10,267 nucleotides of DNA, from positions 1-10,267 of the forward strand of contig CALHQJ010000068.1 of the NCBI GenBank assembly GCA_938036545.1, written 5' to 3'. A program made the translations under genes and the position numbers. Below the pieces are notes generated by a model. The model saw nothing but the letters and a program-made list of their open reading frames with translations, was not told the origin of the DNA and made no database searches. Below, one piece after another: positions 1 through 7,846 of this stretch (position 1 is its first letter; every line of letters starts with the position of its first letter). This stretch comes from an uncultured Clostridium sp. GTDB lineage: Bacteria > Bacillota > Clostridia > Lachnospirales > Lachnospiraceae.

Positions 1-1322
1 AATCCAGCCAGGGTACAGCCCCTTTGTTCCATGGCGGCCCACCGTCTGGAAACCATAGGCTTTACCGCGTCCATCACGGCATGTTCCGTTCTTTCTTCGG
101 TTTCTTCTGCTTTCCAGTAGTGAAATTCATGGGCTTTGATCTCCGTTCCCTCTTTAAAAAAACAGGAATCACCTCTGGCTTTCAGGGTAATATAACCAAA
201 ATTTCCCAAACGGGTTCCTTTTTGTCCGGAACCCTTGAAAACTCCGCACATGGGATAACATTTTCCATCTGCTCCCTGGAGCGTTTCCAGCAGATACAGA
301 TAGCCTCCGCACTCTCCATGTATGGCCATTCCGCTTCTTGCAGCTTCATAAACTGAAGCCCGCATGGTTTCATTTTCTGCCAGCTTATCTGCATATAGTT
401 CCGGATAACCGCCTCCTAGCAAAAGGCCGTCTAAATCACCTGGCAGTTCCTTATCGTGAAGAGGCGAAAAGTACTCCAAAGAGGCCCCCTGCTCCTTCAT
501 TGCGTTTAAATTTTCTTCATAATAAAAACAGAAAGCCTCGTCCAATGCTACTCCCAGTCGGAATGGTTTTGCTGGTTTTTTGTTTATTCTGTTCCAATCA
601 TGGATTTCTTCCTCTTCTGCCAGTTCCATGATACAGTTCCAGTCCAGGGTTTCTTCTAAAACATCTGCCAGTCTTTGAATCTGCTCTTTTAAGTTTCCAA
701 TCTCATCTGGAAGAACCAGTCCCAGATGACGGCTTTCGATCTGCAAAAAGTCCAAATGAGGAATATATCCGGCTACCTTAATTTTCAGTTCAGACTCCAA
801 CAGTTTTTTTAATCTGGGATAAATCATGGGTGAAACCTGATTTAAAATCACTCCTTTTATCCGGCTCTTTCTCTCTTCGGTCTTTCCTGCTTCCAGAGGT
901 ATGTAATTTAAAAATCCCTGAATCAGCGCAGCCAGAGACAGACTGCTCCCTCTGGCATCTACCGTTAAAATCACCGGTGCCTTAAGAATCTCTGCTGTCT
1001 CATAGGTACTGGCAGCCGGAGAAATCCCTCCCAGTCCGTCAAAGTATCCCATTACTCCTTCTATAAGGGCAAATCCGTTTTCCTTCCCCTGGCATCCACA
1101 CCAAAAGGCCTTTTTTAGCCCTTCCGGTGATTCAAAAAAGCTGTCCAGATTCCGGCTTTCAACTCCTATAATCCGTTTATGGAACAACGGATCAATATAG
1201 TCTGGCCCACATTTAAAGGAAGCTGTTGGAATGTGTTTTCTCTTTAGCAGTTCCAATAGCCCGCAAGTTAAAATGGTCTTTCCGCTGCCGCTTTTTGGCG
1301 CTGCGATTACCAACTTTTTCAT
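1..1322 (-). CDS. cbiA: Cobyrinic acid a,c-diamide synthase, 3'-truncated by the window edge
   Basis: This enzyme amidates the a and c carboxylates of cobyrinic acid (the cobalt form in this pathway), using ATP and glutamine, in the cytoplasm. About 440 codons are open from the ATG to the left edge, so only a short C-terminal tail is probably missing. The N-terminus is a P-loop synthetase domain: APKSGSGKT at residues 8-16, CGPDYIDP at 38-45 and GVMGYFDG near 90. The C-terminal half is a class I glutamine amidotransferase domain with the nucleophile Cys338 in HGECGGY and the conserved HEFHYW at 398-403. The start ATG shares one base with the stop codon of cbiET (TAATG), which indicates translational coupling, and an AGGCAGGA ribosome binding site precedes it. 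The Cys and His motifs are intact, so the gene looks functional. Identity is confident; only the C-terminus cannot be seen. Confidence 0.95.
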   Translation of the reverse strand, partial: MKKLVIAAPKSGSGKTILTCGLLELLKRKHIPTASFKCGPDYIDPLFHKRIIGVESRNLDSFFESPEGLKKAFWCGCQGKENGFALIEGVMGYFDGLGGISPAASTYETAEILKAPVILTVDARGSSLSLAALIQGFLNYIPLEAGKTEERKSRIKGVILNQVSPMIYPRLKKLLESELKIKVAGYIPHLDFLQIESRHLGLVLPDEIGNLKEQIQRLADVLEETLDWNCIMELAEEEEIHDWNRINKKPAKPFRLGVALDEAFCFYYEENLNAMKEQGASLEYFSPLHDKELPGDLDGLLLGGGYPELYADKLAENETMRASVYEAARSGMAIHGECGGYLYLLETLQGADGKCYPMCGVFKGSGQKGTRLGNFGYITLKARGDSCFFKEGTEIKAHEFHYWKAEETEERTEHAVMDAVKPMVSRRWAAMEQRGCTLAG

Positions 1323-2629
1323 TAATGTCCTGCCTCTTTCTTTCCTTTGCATCCTGCCAGCGTAATCACATAAACCGGATTTCTGCCTTTCTGCATGTGA
1401 TAAGAGCCAGCGGTTATGGTTTCCGAAATACCGGCCTGAATGATTTCATTTTCTTCAAAATCCCATTGTTTCATCACATCCAGGCATTCCGACAGGGTCT
1501 CCAGGGTAATGGCTGTAATCACGATGCGGATCTGTACATTCTGTTCTAAAAGCTCCGCTATAATTGCATTCAGCCTCCCTCCGGTTCCTCCGATAAAGGC
1601 ATGAGTCGGTACAGGAAGTCCCTGCAGCGCTTCCGGCGCTTCCCCGGGTATCGTGAAAAAACCTGCCATATCCGGAATCAGGGTTTTCCGGTTCTTTTCG
1701 ATTAATTCCAGGCCAGCCGGATTCTTTTCTACAGCAAATACCTGCCCTTTTAACGGTTTCAGTATCTTAGCTGCTCCAATGGCTACCGATCCGGTTCCGG
1801 CTCCTATGTCATAGAGACATGCTCCCTGATATAAGCCTAGTTTTGCCAATGCTACAGTACGGATCTCTTCTTTTGTCATTGGAACGTTTCCGCGGATAAA
1901 ATCCTGATCCTTTAATGAAAAACCGGTAATATCAAAGTCCGTCAAAGTTTCCGGACTGGGATTTTCTGCAAAACAGCAGACCAGTCTTCCCAGCTTTTCC
2001 AATTCCTGCAAACGTTGATCCGCCAGTCGATCTGCCCTTCCCGAAACAATCTGTTCCTCTGGATAAGACAAATCAGAGCCAAAGGTCAGCATACACAGTT
2101 CCAACCCATTTTCAGTCAAATCCCTGCATAATTTCCGAGGTGTAATCTGTCCGCCCAGCAAAAAAAAGCAGCTTCTGTTTTCCCTGACCAGCCTGATATA
2201 GTCTTCATTTCTTCCATGGAGACTGATAATTTTAGTGTCCTGCCAGTCTCTTCCCAGCCTGGAAGCAAAATAGGAAACCGAGGAAATCCCTGCTATGACA
2301 ATCACATTCCATCCTGATGCTTCCAGCCTTTCCCTGACCTTTTTTGCTCCGCTGTAAAAGCCTGTATCTCCGGAAAAAAGTACGGCTCCAGAATGAATCC
2401 AGTTTCTGTTTTCCTCCAGCCAGACGCTGATTTCTTCTGCATCATAACACTCTAACACCTGCTTTCCAGAAAGCAGCTTTTCTACGCTGTTTAACATTCT
2501 GCCAGCGCCTGCCACTGCATCTGCCTGTACAATGGCTCTCTGGCCCTGCAGGGTCAATTGGCCCAATCCTCCCATACCGATTCCCACCAGATAAATCACA
2601 GGGGTATTACTTCTGTTTTCTTCTCTCAT
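1322..2629 (-). CDS. cbiET: Precorrin-6Y / cobalt-precorrin-7 C5,C15-methyltransferase (decarboxylating), CbiE-CbiT fusion
   Basis: This is a two-domain protein of 435 residues that methylates C5 and C15 and decarboxylates the C12 acetate of the corrin ring. Residues 1 to about 215 are a CbiE-type tetrapyrrole methylase: VGIGMGGLGQLTLQG near 15-29 and SGDTGFYSGA at 86-95. Residues from about 235 to 425 are CbiT, a class I SAM methyltransferase: RGNVPMTKEEIR near 246-257, the SAM-binding loop DIGAGTGSVAIGA at 274-286 and IGGTGG at 346-351. In many bacteria cbiE and cbiT are separate genes; the fused form is also called CobL. The start is ATG with GAGGTG a little upstream, and the gene begins inside the last codons of cbiJ (23-nt overlap). 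Its stop overlaps the cbiA start. The fusion is complete and in frame with no sign of damage. Confidence 0.95.
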   Translation of the reverse strand: MREENRSNTPVIYLVGIGMGGLGQLTLQGQRAIVQADAVAGAGRMLNSVEKLLSGKQVLECYDAEEISVWLEENRNWIHSGAVLFSGDTGFYSGAKKVRERLEASGWNVIVIAGISSVSYFASRLGRDWQDTKIISLHGRNEDYIRLVRENRSCFFLLGGQITPRKLCRDLTENGLELCMLTFGSDLSYPEEQIVSGRADRLADQRLQELEKLGRLVCCFAENPSPETLTDFDITGFSLKDQDFIRGNVPMTKEEIRTVALAKLGLYQGACLYDIGAGTGSVAIGAAKILKPLKGQVFAVEKNPAGLELIEKNRKTLIPDMAGFFTIPGEAPEALQGLPVPTHAFIGGTGGRLNAIIAELLEQNVQIRIVITAITLETLSECLDVMKQWDFEENEIIQAGISETITAGSYHMQKGRNPVYVITLAGCKGKKEAGH

Positions 2630-3389
2630 ACCAGTTCATCACCTCTTCCACAGTCATTCCCGTTTCTTCCTTTGGCCTGTCAATAATCAGCGCCGGAATC
2701 CCTGCCATGGCGGCGGCTTTCAGTTTTTCCAAAAATCCGCCCTCTTTTCCTCCGTCCTTGGTTACCAGAACCTGGCAGTCATACTCCTGAATCATGGCCA
2801 GATTCATCTTCACAGAAAAAGGCCCCTGCGCCCCAATCACATGCCTGCCCTTTAACCCCATTGTTCTGCATGTCTCCAAAACAGAGGGAAGCGGCAGCAC
2901 TCTGGCATAAATCCTGTTTTCGTAATCCGGAATCCTGGCAAAAGCCGCCAGCTCTTTACTTCCCGTAGTAAGGAAAATCCGGCCTTTTTTATGTTTTAAC
3001 CATTCTGCCGCTTCCTCTGCAGAGGAAACATGAATTGTACATAGCTTTAACGCCTGTTCCTCTTCTTTTGAGAGGGTTTCTTCTGTTCTCAGACATCTGA
3101 TTACAGGAATCTTCGTCTCTTTACAAGCCAGTTGAATCTCCCTGGTAACCTCTTTGGCGTATGGATGAGTGGCATCAATTACCAGATCAATCTGGTTTTT
3201 CTGAAAAAAAGCCACCATTTCCTGACCGTCCATCCGGCCTGTATGAACCTGAATATGCTCCGATTCCCAAAGGGTTTCTTTCCCATATTCCGTAGCTACG
3301 CAGACAATGAGCTCACAGCCAGATTGCTCCAATCTCTGAGCTAAAATCCGGCCCTCTGTAGTTCCGCCAAATACCAGAATCCTATCCAT
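2607..3389 (-). CDS. cbiJ: Cobalt-precorrin-6A reductase
   Basis: CbiJ (CobK family) reduces a ring double bond of precorrin-6A or its cobalt form with a nicotinamide cofactor. The 260-residue length fits the family. Family motifs are present in order: the N-terminal nucleotide-binding turn VFGGTTEGR at 6-14, DATHPYA at 72-78, TTGSKE at 141-146, IGAQGPFS at 185-192 and TKDGGKEGGF at 210-219. The start ATG lies within the last codons of cbiH (8-nt overlap), and the 3' end overlaps the start of cbiET by 23 nt, so it is translated as part of one operon message. There is no signal peptide or membrane segment, as expected for a cytoplasmic enzyme. The call could be CobK or CbiJ by nomenclature; the early cobalt chelatase in this operon favours the CbiJ name. 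Confidence 0.94.
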   Translation of the reverse strand: MDRILVFGGTTEGRILAQRLEQSGCELIVCVATEYGKETLWESEHIQVHTGRMDGQEMVAFFQKNQIDLVIDATHPYAKEVTREIQLACKETKIPVIRCLRTEETLSKEEEQALKLCTIHVSSAEEAAEWLKHKKGRIFLTTGSKELAAFARIPDYENRIYARVLPLPSVLETCRTMGLKGRHVIGAQGPFSVKMNLAMIQEYDCQVLVTKDGGKEGGFLEKLKAAAMAGIPALIIDRPKEETGMTVEEVMNWYERRKQK

Positions 3390-4116
3390 GATGGTAGCCT
3401 CTGGGCGTTACCATATAATTTCCTATTTTTTTTGTAGAAGAATTTCCAATAAATACCGTAGTAAACATGTCTGTTCTGGTACTTTTCAGCGCCTCTAACG
3501 TCATAATCTCCATCTCTTCTCCCTGCCGTCCAATGCTTCTTACAATTCCGCATACCGTATCAGGAGAACGGAACTGCAGCATGATTTCACAGGCATGTTT
3601 CAGATAATCCCCTCTTTTTTTGCTGGATGGATTGTAGATACACACAGCAAAATCTGCTTCTGCTGCTGCCTTTACTCTCTTTTCAATAACTTCCATAGGC
3701 GTCAGTAGATCACTTAGGCTGATTACTGCAAAATCATGAATCAAAGGGGCACCCAATACTGCACCTCCGGCACAGGCCGCCGTAACCCCTGGAATTACCT
3801 GAATTTTAACATCTGGGTATTCTGGCGCCAGTTCTAAAATCAATCCCGCCATACCGTAAACTCCGGCATCTCCGCTGCACACCATAGAGACGTTTCGTCC
3901 TTTTGCAGCTTCCTCAAGAGCCATTCGGCACCGTTCTACCTCCTGACGCATAGGAGTCGTCAAAAATTCTTTATCTCCAAAATGCTCCTTAATCAAGTCC
4001 ACATATACGGTATAACCGGCAATTACATCGCTGCGTCTTAATACTTCTGCTGCCTCAATGGTCATCTTCTCATAAGCGCCCGGGCCAATCCCTACCACAT
4101 ATAAATATCCTGGCAT
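3382..4116 (-). CDS. cbiH: Cobalt-precorrin-3B C17-methyltransferase
   Basis: CbiH methylates C17 and drives ring contraction of the corrin precursor. The 244-residue protein has the tetrapyrrole methylase fold signatures: YVVGIGPGAYEKMTIEA near 6-22, CSGDAGVYGMAG at 80-91 and the central IPGVTAACAGGA at 108-119. CIYNPSSKKR near 159-168 and VRSIGRQGEE at 192-201 are typical of the C17 (CobJ/CbiH) branch rather than of the C11 or C20 enzymes. A clear GGAGG ribosome binding site precedes the ATG, and only 17 nt separate it from the cbiF stop. Some Clostridia carry a CbiG-CbiH fusion. Here the protein begins directly with the methylase domain, so no CbiG part is attached. Confidence 0.94.
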   Translation of the reverse strand: MPGYLYVVGIGPGAYEKMTIEAAEVLRRSDVIAGYTVYVDLIKEHFGDKEFLTTPMRQEVERCRMALEEAAKGRNVSMVCSGDAGVYGMAGLILELAPEYPDVKIQVIPGVTAACAGGAVLGAPLIHDFAVISLSDLLTPMEVIEKRVKAAAEADFAVCIYNPSSKKRGDYLKHACEIMLQFRSPDTVCGIVRSIGRQGEEMEIMTLEALKSTRTDMFTTVFIGNSSTKKIGNYMVTPRGYHHG

Positions 4117-4133
4117 CTTGTAACCTCCTGCAT

Positions 4134-4895
4134 TTATTTTTTCTTTCCCTGACGGTATCCGGTAGTAAATTCCGGATGGTACAAACAGGAACGTTCATAA
4201 TCCTTCTGGGCCACCGCCTGCCCGACCACGATTAACGCCATACGGTTAATCCCTTCTTGTTCCGCTTTTTCGGCCAGCGTCTCTACTGTACATAAAATCA
4301 CTTTTTCATCCGGCCAAGTGGCTTTATAAACAATGGCTGCCGGAGTATCCTGTCCATAACCTCCTGCCACCAGTTCTGCGCTTAGCTGCTTTAACATTCC
4401 GGCGCTCAAAAATATGGTCATCGTAGCCTGGTGAGCGGCAAATGACCGAATACTCTCTCGTTCCGGAACCCCTGTTCTTCCAGCCATTCGGGTAATGACT
4501 ACGCTTTGGGAAATCTCCGGAAGGGTATATTCCATTTTAAGAGCCGCTGCTGCGCCGCAAAAAGAAGATACTCCAGGACAGATCTCATAAGGAATCTGAA
4601 GCCGGTCAAATGCATCCATCTGTTCCCTGATGGCTCCGTATACACAAGGATCGCCTGTGTGAAGGCGGACTGTCATAAGCCCCTTTTCTTCTGCATAACG
4701 GATTGTCTCGACTACTTCTTCCAGCGTCATCGATGCGCTGTCATAAATTTTGCAAGTACTTTTTGCCATGTTCAGCAGCTCGGGATTTACCAGCGAACCT
4801 GCGTAAATGATCACGTCTGCATTTTCTAAAAGCCTGGCTCCCCGAAGGGTAATCAAGTCTTCTGCTCCTGGTCCTGCGCCTACTATATATACCAT
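4134..4895 (-). CDS. cbiF: Cobalt-precorrin-4 C11-methyltransferase
   Basis: CbiF methylates C11 of cobalt-precorrin-4 using SAM. The 253-residue protein shows the family start YIVGAGPGAEDLITLRGA at 3-20 followed by VIIYAGSLVNPELL at 28-41, a string characteristic of the C11 enzyme (CobM/CbiF). RLHTGDPCVYGAI at 77-89, CPGVSSFCGAAA at 106-117 and the RMAGRTGVPE stretch at 136-145 follow. The ATG is preceded by AAGGAG at good spacing, and only 4 nt separate it from the cbiL stop. In the known pathway its product is opened by CbiG, a gene that is not found next to it here. All expected motifs are present and the length is normal. Confidence 0.95.
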   Translation of the reverse strand: MVYIVGAGPGAEDLITLRGARLLENADVIIYAGSLVNPELLNMAKSTCKIYDSASMTLEEVVETIRYAEEKGLMTVRLHTGDPCVYGAIREQMDAFDRLQIPYEICPGVSSFCGAAAALKMEYTLPEISQSVVITRMAGRTGVPERESIRSFAAHQATMTIFLSAGMLKQLSAELVAGGYGQDTPAAIVYKATWPDEKVILCTVETLAEKAEQEGINRMALIVVGQAVAQKDYERSCLYHPEFTTGYRQGKKK

Positions 4896-4899
4896 GATT

Positions 4900-5622
4900 C
4901 TACTCCTTATCTCTTACAATAAACAGAGAGTAATACCCTGCATGTTCATCAATTTCTTCCGCTGACTGGTAGATGGTTTCTCCTTCCATCCCACAGCGCT
5001 GTACCCCTGACACCTGCTTTTCTTCCTGAATTAACAGTTCTTTTACTGCTGACAGTTTCTTTCCGGATTTCATCAAAACCTTTACTCCTGAAAGTTTTAA
5101 TCCCTCTTTGATCTGGTAGGTCGCAGGCAGAATGTGAAGTTCTTCTGCTCCGCTTACTAATGATCGGTTCAGCCTGGCTGCCGCTGCACAAAAAGAAGGC
5201 ACTCCGCTGATAATCTCCGCCTTCTCCCCAGCGTCCCGGACTCGGTCATACACATATAAACAGGTGGAGTAAACCGTAGCGTCTCCCAGAGTTAAAAAGG
5301 CCACATTTTTTCCATCTGCAAGCTTTTCCCGAATCTTTTTCGCCGCATCATCATGGCACATTTTTAAGATAGTTTTATCCTTTGTCATAGGCATGGGAAG
5401 GCATAAAATCTCCTTTTCTGCAATCTCCGGAACTGCCTGAACTGCTATCTCATAAGCTACGCAGTCTTCCAAAGATTCATTAGGAAGTGCGATTACCTGG
5501 CATTCTTTTATGATTCTGACTGCCTTTAACGTCATTAATTCCGGATCACCAGGCCCTACACTGACCCCGTAAAGAGTTCCCCTGCTCTGGCTTCCCTTCC
5601 AGCAATTTTCGCAATTTTTCAT
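4900..5622 (-). CDS. cbiL: Cobalt-precorrin-2 C20-methyltransferase
   Basis: CbiL transfers a methyl group from SAM to C20 of cobalt-precorrin-2, the first methylation after cobalt insertion. Motifs are YGVSVGPGDPELMTLKA at 18-34, LTLGDATVYST at 110-120 with YVYDRV directly after, and ISGVPSFCAAAARL at 138-151, the order and spacing of the CobI/CbiL branch. The ATG follows the cbiD stop by 6 nt. The sequence in front of it shows no clear Shine-Dalgarno match, so translation may depend on coupling with cbiD. The first 15 residues, with Cys4 and Cys7, precede the usual family start near GTLYGV. No better start is visible in frame, so this one is kept, with some doubt over the first residues. 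Confidence 0.94.
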   Translation of the reverse strand: MKNCENCWKGSQSRGTLYGVSVGPGDPELMTLKAVRIIKECQVIALPNESLEDCVAYEIAVQAVPEIAEKEILCLPMPMTKDKTILKMCHDDAAKKIREKLADGKNVAFLTLGDATVYSTCLYVYDRVRDAGEKAEIISGVPSFCAAAARLNRSLVSGAEELHILPATYQIKEGLKLSGVKVLMKSGKKLSAVKELLIQEEKQVSGVQRCGMEGETIYQSAEEIDEHAGYYSLFIVRDKE

Positions 5623-5628
5623 ATATGT

Positions 5629-6828
5629 TCAGCTTCGGAATGTCTCTAACAGGGAGCCTGCTCCCTCCGTCATTCCCAGTACTCCTTTCTGATTGGTAAA
5701 AAGGACGGCTTCTGCCTGAAAGCTGCCCTGTGCTCGTTTCTTTAGGTAAAATTCAATCCGATTCATAATTTTTTCCATTACCGGTTTGAGAATACCTTCC
5801 TGTTCCAAAAGATCAAGCGCCTGCTCTACCGTAATGGATTCCAGCACTTGTCTGACTGTGGTCTCTCCCGCTCCACAGGCCCCTGCCCAGGCAGCGATAA
5901 TCTCCATTCTGCCATCTGCCATAGACGAATGAGTATTCATAATGCCTGCAGCTAACTTAATCAGCTTTCCTCCATGTCCTATGAGCAGTACCTTTTGAAA
6001 TCCCAGTTCTCCGGCCATATCCAGGGTTTCTCCAATATAATTGGAACACTTTACTGATTTTTGAGGATCAATCATCAGTTCTTCTTTTAAAAATGTTTCC
6101 CCGTAATTTCCTGGAACCAGCAGCAGATTCTTCTCCCCGAATACTGCCTTCTGCTTCATAGAAAGCCGAATCGTCTCAACCAGAGCCGCTTCACTCATGG
6201 GCTCTACGATTCCGCTGGTTCCCAATATAGAAATGCCTCCTGCAATTCCCAGACAGGGATTAAAGGTTTTTTCTGCTATCTTTTCCCCTTCTGGAATCGA
6301 AATGGTAATTTTTAATCTGCCTGTAAAACCTGTTTCTTCGCAAATCCTCTCTGCTTCCTGGAATATCATGGCTCTGGGAACCGGATTAATGGCTGCTCTT
6401 CCTACGGGACAGGAAAGTCCTGGCTTTGTCACCCGTCCAATCCCCTGGCCTCCGTCCAGATAAATTTCTGGCATTCCTTCATTTTTGTAACAGGAGTCTG
6501 TCGGATATTTATCTGATAAAAATTCTGCTCTGGCATATACAAGCACTCCGTCTGTGGCATCCGGATCGTCTCCTGCATCCTTTCTCACCGCACAGGAAAC
6601 AGCCGGTTTTTCCCTGACAATCTCTTTCACAGAAAGATGAAGACAGATACCTTTTGGCGTCATCAGCCTGGCCTCCTCCGTCCTCTCTCCTGTCAGCAGC
6701 ATCCATACGGACGCCTGGACAGCGGCAGCGGCGCAGGAGCCAGTGGTAAATCCACGGCGCAGTCTTTTCTGATTTCGATATACATAGGAGTCTTCCATCT
6801 GTCTGTTCATTTGTTTTCTCGATTCCAT
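5629..6828 (-). CDS. cbiD: Cobalt-precorrin-5B C1-methyltransferase
   Basis: CbiD methylates C1 in the anaerobic pathway. Motifs in this 399-residue protein are RRGFTTGSCAAAA at 24-36, KDAGDDPDATDG at 83-94, a Gly/Pro-rich block from GGQGIGRVTKPG to NPVPR at 126-152, GTSGIVEPMSE at 203-213, and GHGGKLIKLAAG at 284-295 with MNTHSSMADGR following. CbiD is specific to the anaerobic (cobalt-early) route, so it helps define the pathway. Two starts compete. The one given overlaps cbiK by 22 nt. Met7 at 6810 gives a 4-nt ATGA overlap with the cbiK stop, a common coupling arrangement. Both lie upstream of all conserved motifs and neither has a strong ribosome binding site. Confidence 0.95.
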   Translation of the reverse strand: MESRKQMNRQMEDSYVYRNQKRLRRGFTTGSCAAAAVQASVWMLLTGERTEEARLMTPKGICLHLSVKEIVREKPAVSCAVRKDAGDDPDATDGVLVYARAEFLSDKYPTDSCYKNEGMPEIYLDGGQGIGRVTKPGLSCPVGRAAINPVPRAMIFQEAERICEETGFTGRLKITISIPEGEKIAEKTFNPCLGIAGGISILGTSGIVEPMSEAALVETIRLSMKQKAVFGEKNLLLVPGNYGETFLKEELMIDPQKSVKCSNYIGETLDMAGELGFQKVLLIGHGGKLIKLAAGIMNTHSSMADGRMEIIAAWAGACGAGETTVRQVLESITVEQALDLLEQEGILKPVMEKIMNRIEFYLKKRAQGSFQAEAVLFTNQKGVLGMTEGAGSLLETFRS

Positions 6829-7604
6829 TCATCTTCAATGTGCTGTAAAAACAGTTTTTGAATCCCCTGATATTCTCCAAGGCCTTTTAAAACGCAGGTA
6901 ATTTCATACCCTTCCTGCTCCAGCGCATATTTCCATGAGTCTTCTTCATCACTGGCCATATCGTGTCTGGCGTGATCCCCTGCCACAATCATAAAAGGGG
7001 CTAATATTACCTTTTTATAACCGCCTTCTTTTAACCGGCGTTTCATCGTCTCCAAAGAAGGATAGGCCTCTACGGTTCCCAAAAACACATTTTTATATCC
7101 CATATCCTTCATCCGATAATCCAGGGCAGCATAAACCGTATTGGCATAATGGGTCGTTCCATGCCCCATAAATACCAGCGCCGTATCCTCAGAAACAGGC
7201 CCCATTTCCTCCATCAATGCTTCAATTACCTGACAGGAATCGTCTTCGCTGGTTAAAAGAGGGGCTCCAAATAATATCTCTTCAAACTCGTTTTTATACT
7301 CAAGAACGTCCTGTATCATCTGTTCATTTTCAATCCCATTTATCACATGGGTAGGCTGAACAAACAGCTTTTTCACTCCCTGAGACGCCATCTTTTCTAC
7401 TGCCTCTTTTACCGTATCCACATGGTAATTATCTCTGTTTTTCAGCTTCCGTATAATCATACCGCTGGTCCATGCTCTGGCTGCCAGAGCCTCTGGATAA
7501 GCCTCCTGAATCCGGTTTTCAATGGCTTCAATGGTCTTCTTTCTGGTATCTGCATAGCTGGTCCCAAAACTTACTACGAGGATTCCGCACTCCGATTTCT
7601 GCAT
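6807..7604 (-). CDS. cbiK: Sirohydrochlorin cobaltochelatase, CbiK type
   Basis: CbiK inserts Co2+ into sirohydrochlorin without ATP and so commits the precursor to B12. The 265-residue length fits single-polypeptide CbiK rather than short CbiX. The N-terminal lobe carries LVVSFGTSYADTR at 9-21 and VQPTHVINGIENEQM at 82-96. The C-terminal lobe carries FMGHGTTHYANTVY at 145-158, GTVEAYPS at 176-183 and GDHARHDMASDEEDSW at 209-224. By family comparison His148, Glu179 and His211 match the metal and catalytic residues of Salmonella CbiK (His145, Glu175, His207). There is no signal peptide, so this is a cytoplasmic form, unlike some periplasmic heme-binding CbiK proteins. It is the first gene after the riboswitch leader, with AAGGG upstream of the ATG. 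Confidence 0.95.
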   Translation of the reverse strand: MQKSECGILVVSFGTSYADTRKKTIEAIENRIQEAYPEALAARAWTSGMIIRKLKNRDNYHVDTVKEAVEKMASQGVKKLFVQPTHVINGIENEQMIQDVLEYKNEFEEILFGAPLLTSEDDSCQVIEALMEEMGPVSEDTALVFMGHGTTHYANTVYAALDYRMKDMGYKNVFLGTVEAYPSLETMKRRLKEGGYKKVILAPFMIVAGDHARHDMASDEEDSWKYALEQEGYEITCVLKGLGEYQGIQKLFLQHIEDEWNRENK

Positions 7605-7648
7605 TCATTTTCCCTTTCTATTGCGGTTTCTATTTTTCCTGTGAATAA

Positions 7649-7670
7649 AGAATGTGCCTTGGCACATTCT
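7649..7670 (-). other. Hairpin upstream of cbiK followed by a short T-rich stretch
   Basis: In the transcript, AGAATGTGC and GCACATTCT form a 9-bp stem with a CAAG tetraloop, followed by TTTATTC. It could be a weak second terminator or an mRNA 5'-stabilising hairpin about 45 nt ahead of cbiK. The U run is short and the stem is AU-rich at its base, so terminator function is not assumed. Confidence 0.4.
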
Positions 7671-7777
7671 CGCGCCGAGCGCGGCCGCTTGCGACATCCT
7701 GCATCTTCGAGCAAGTGCGCAGAGCGCTTTTTTGTGTAACAGGAACATTACAAAGCAAGATCCTATTACACAAAAAA
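7649..7777. repeat. Cluster of palindromes, possible inserted repeat element in the cbi leader
   Basis: Between the leader terminator and cbiK there are at least four closely packed inverted repeats. From left to right these are a 22-nt near-perfect palindrome (7649-7670, 9-10 bp arms on AGAATGTGCC), a CGCGC/GCGCG stem (7671-7683), an arm pair GCTTGC and GCAAGT around 7687 and 7711, and two 17-nt arms at 7728-7744 and 7761-7777 beginning TTTTTTGTGTAAC and paired with one G-U. The middle part is clearly richer in G and C than the flanking DNA. This layout resembles REP/MITE-type palindromic elements. A single copy in this window cannot prove that it is mobile or repeated. The rightmost T/A arm coincides with the T tract of the terminator. 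Confidence 0.5.
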
Positions 7778-7809
7778 GTACCGGACTTAATCTTCTGATA
7801 AGCCGGTAC
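7772..7809 (-). terminator. Intrinsic terminator in the cobalamin riboswitch leader
   Basis: In the transcript, GTACCGG at 7809-7803 pairs with CCGGTAC at 7784-7778. The stem continues through CTTA/TAAG with one bulged base and is followed directly by six U's. It lies about 80 nt downstream of the aptamer and about 170 nt upstream of cbiK, so it is best read as the expression-platform terminator that stops transcription when cobalamin is bound. A clear alternative antiterminator pairing was not identified by eye. Confidence 0.8.
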
Positions 7810-7817
7810 GCAAAATA

Positions 7818-7842
7818 ATCTCCGGAAATATTTTCCTGAGAT
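7818..7842 (-). other. Imperfect hairpin between aptamer and terminator
   Basis: ATCTC and GAGAT flank GGAAA-ATA-TTTCC, giving a stem of about ten pairs with one mismatch, directly before the terminator. TATTTTG follows it. It may be part of the expression platform or a spacer hairpin. It is AU-rich and its role is unknown. Confidence 0.4.
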
Positions 7843-7846
7843 CGTT

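Noticed and set aside
338..631. Plus-strand open frame opposite cbiA
   Set aside because: It lies entirely opposite a well-supported coding sequence with intact motifs, has no domain and no convincing ribosome binding site. The same applies to plus-strand frames opposite cbiET, cbiJ, cbiF, cbiD, cbiK and the sensor gene.
6807..7604. Reading the chelatase as ferrochelatase or short CbiX
   Set aside because: The length and the positions of His148, Glu179 and His211 fit CbiK, and it heads a cobalamin operon.
7728..7777. The 17-nt inverted arms as a second intrinsic terminator
   Set aside because: The stem is strong, but no U tract follows it in either direction. The T's and A's are inside the arms themselves.
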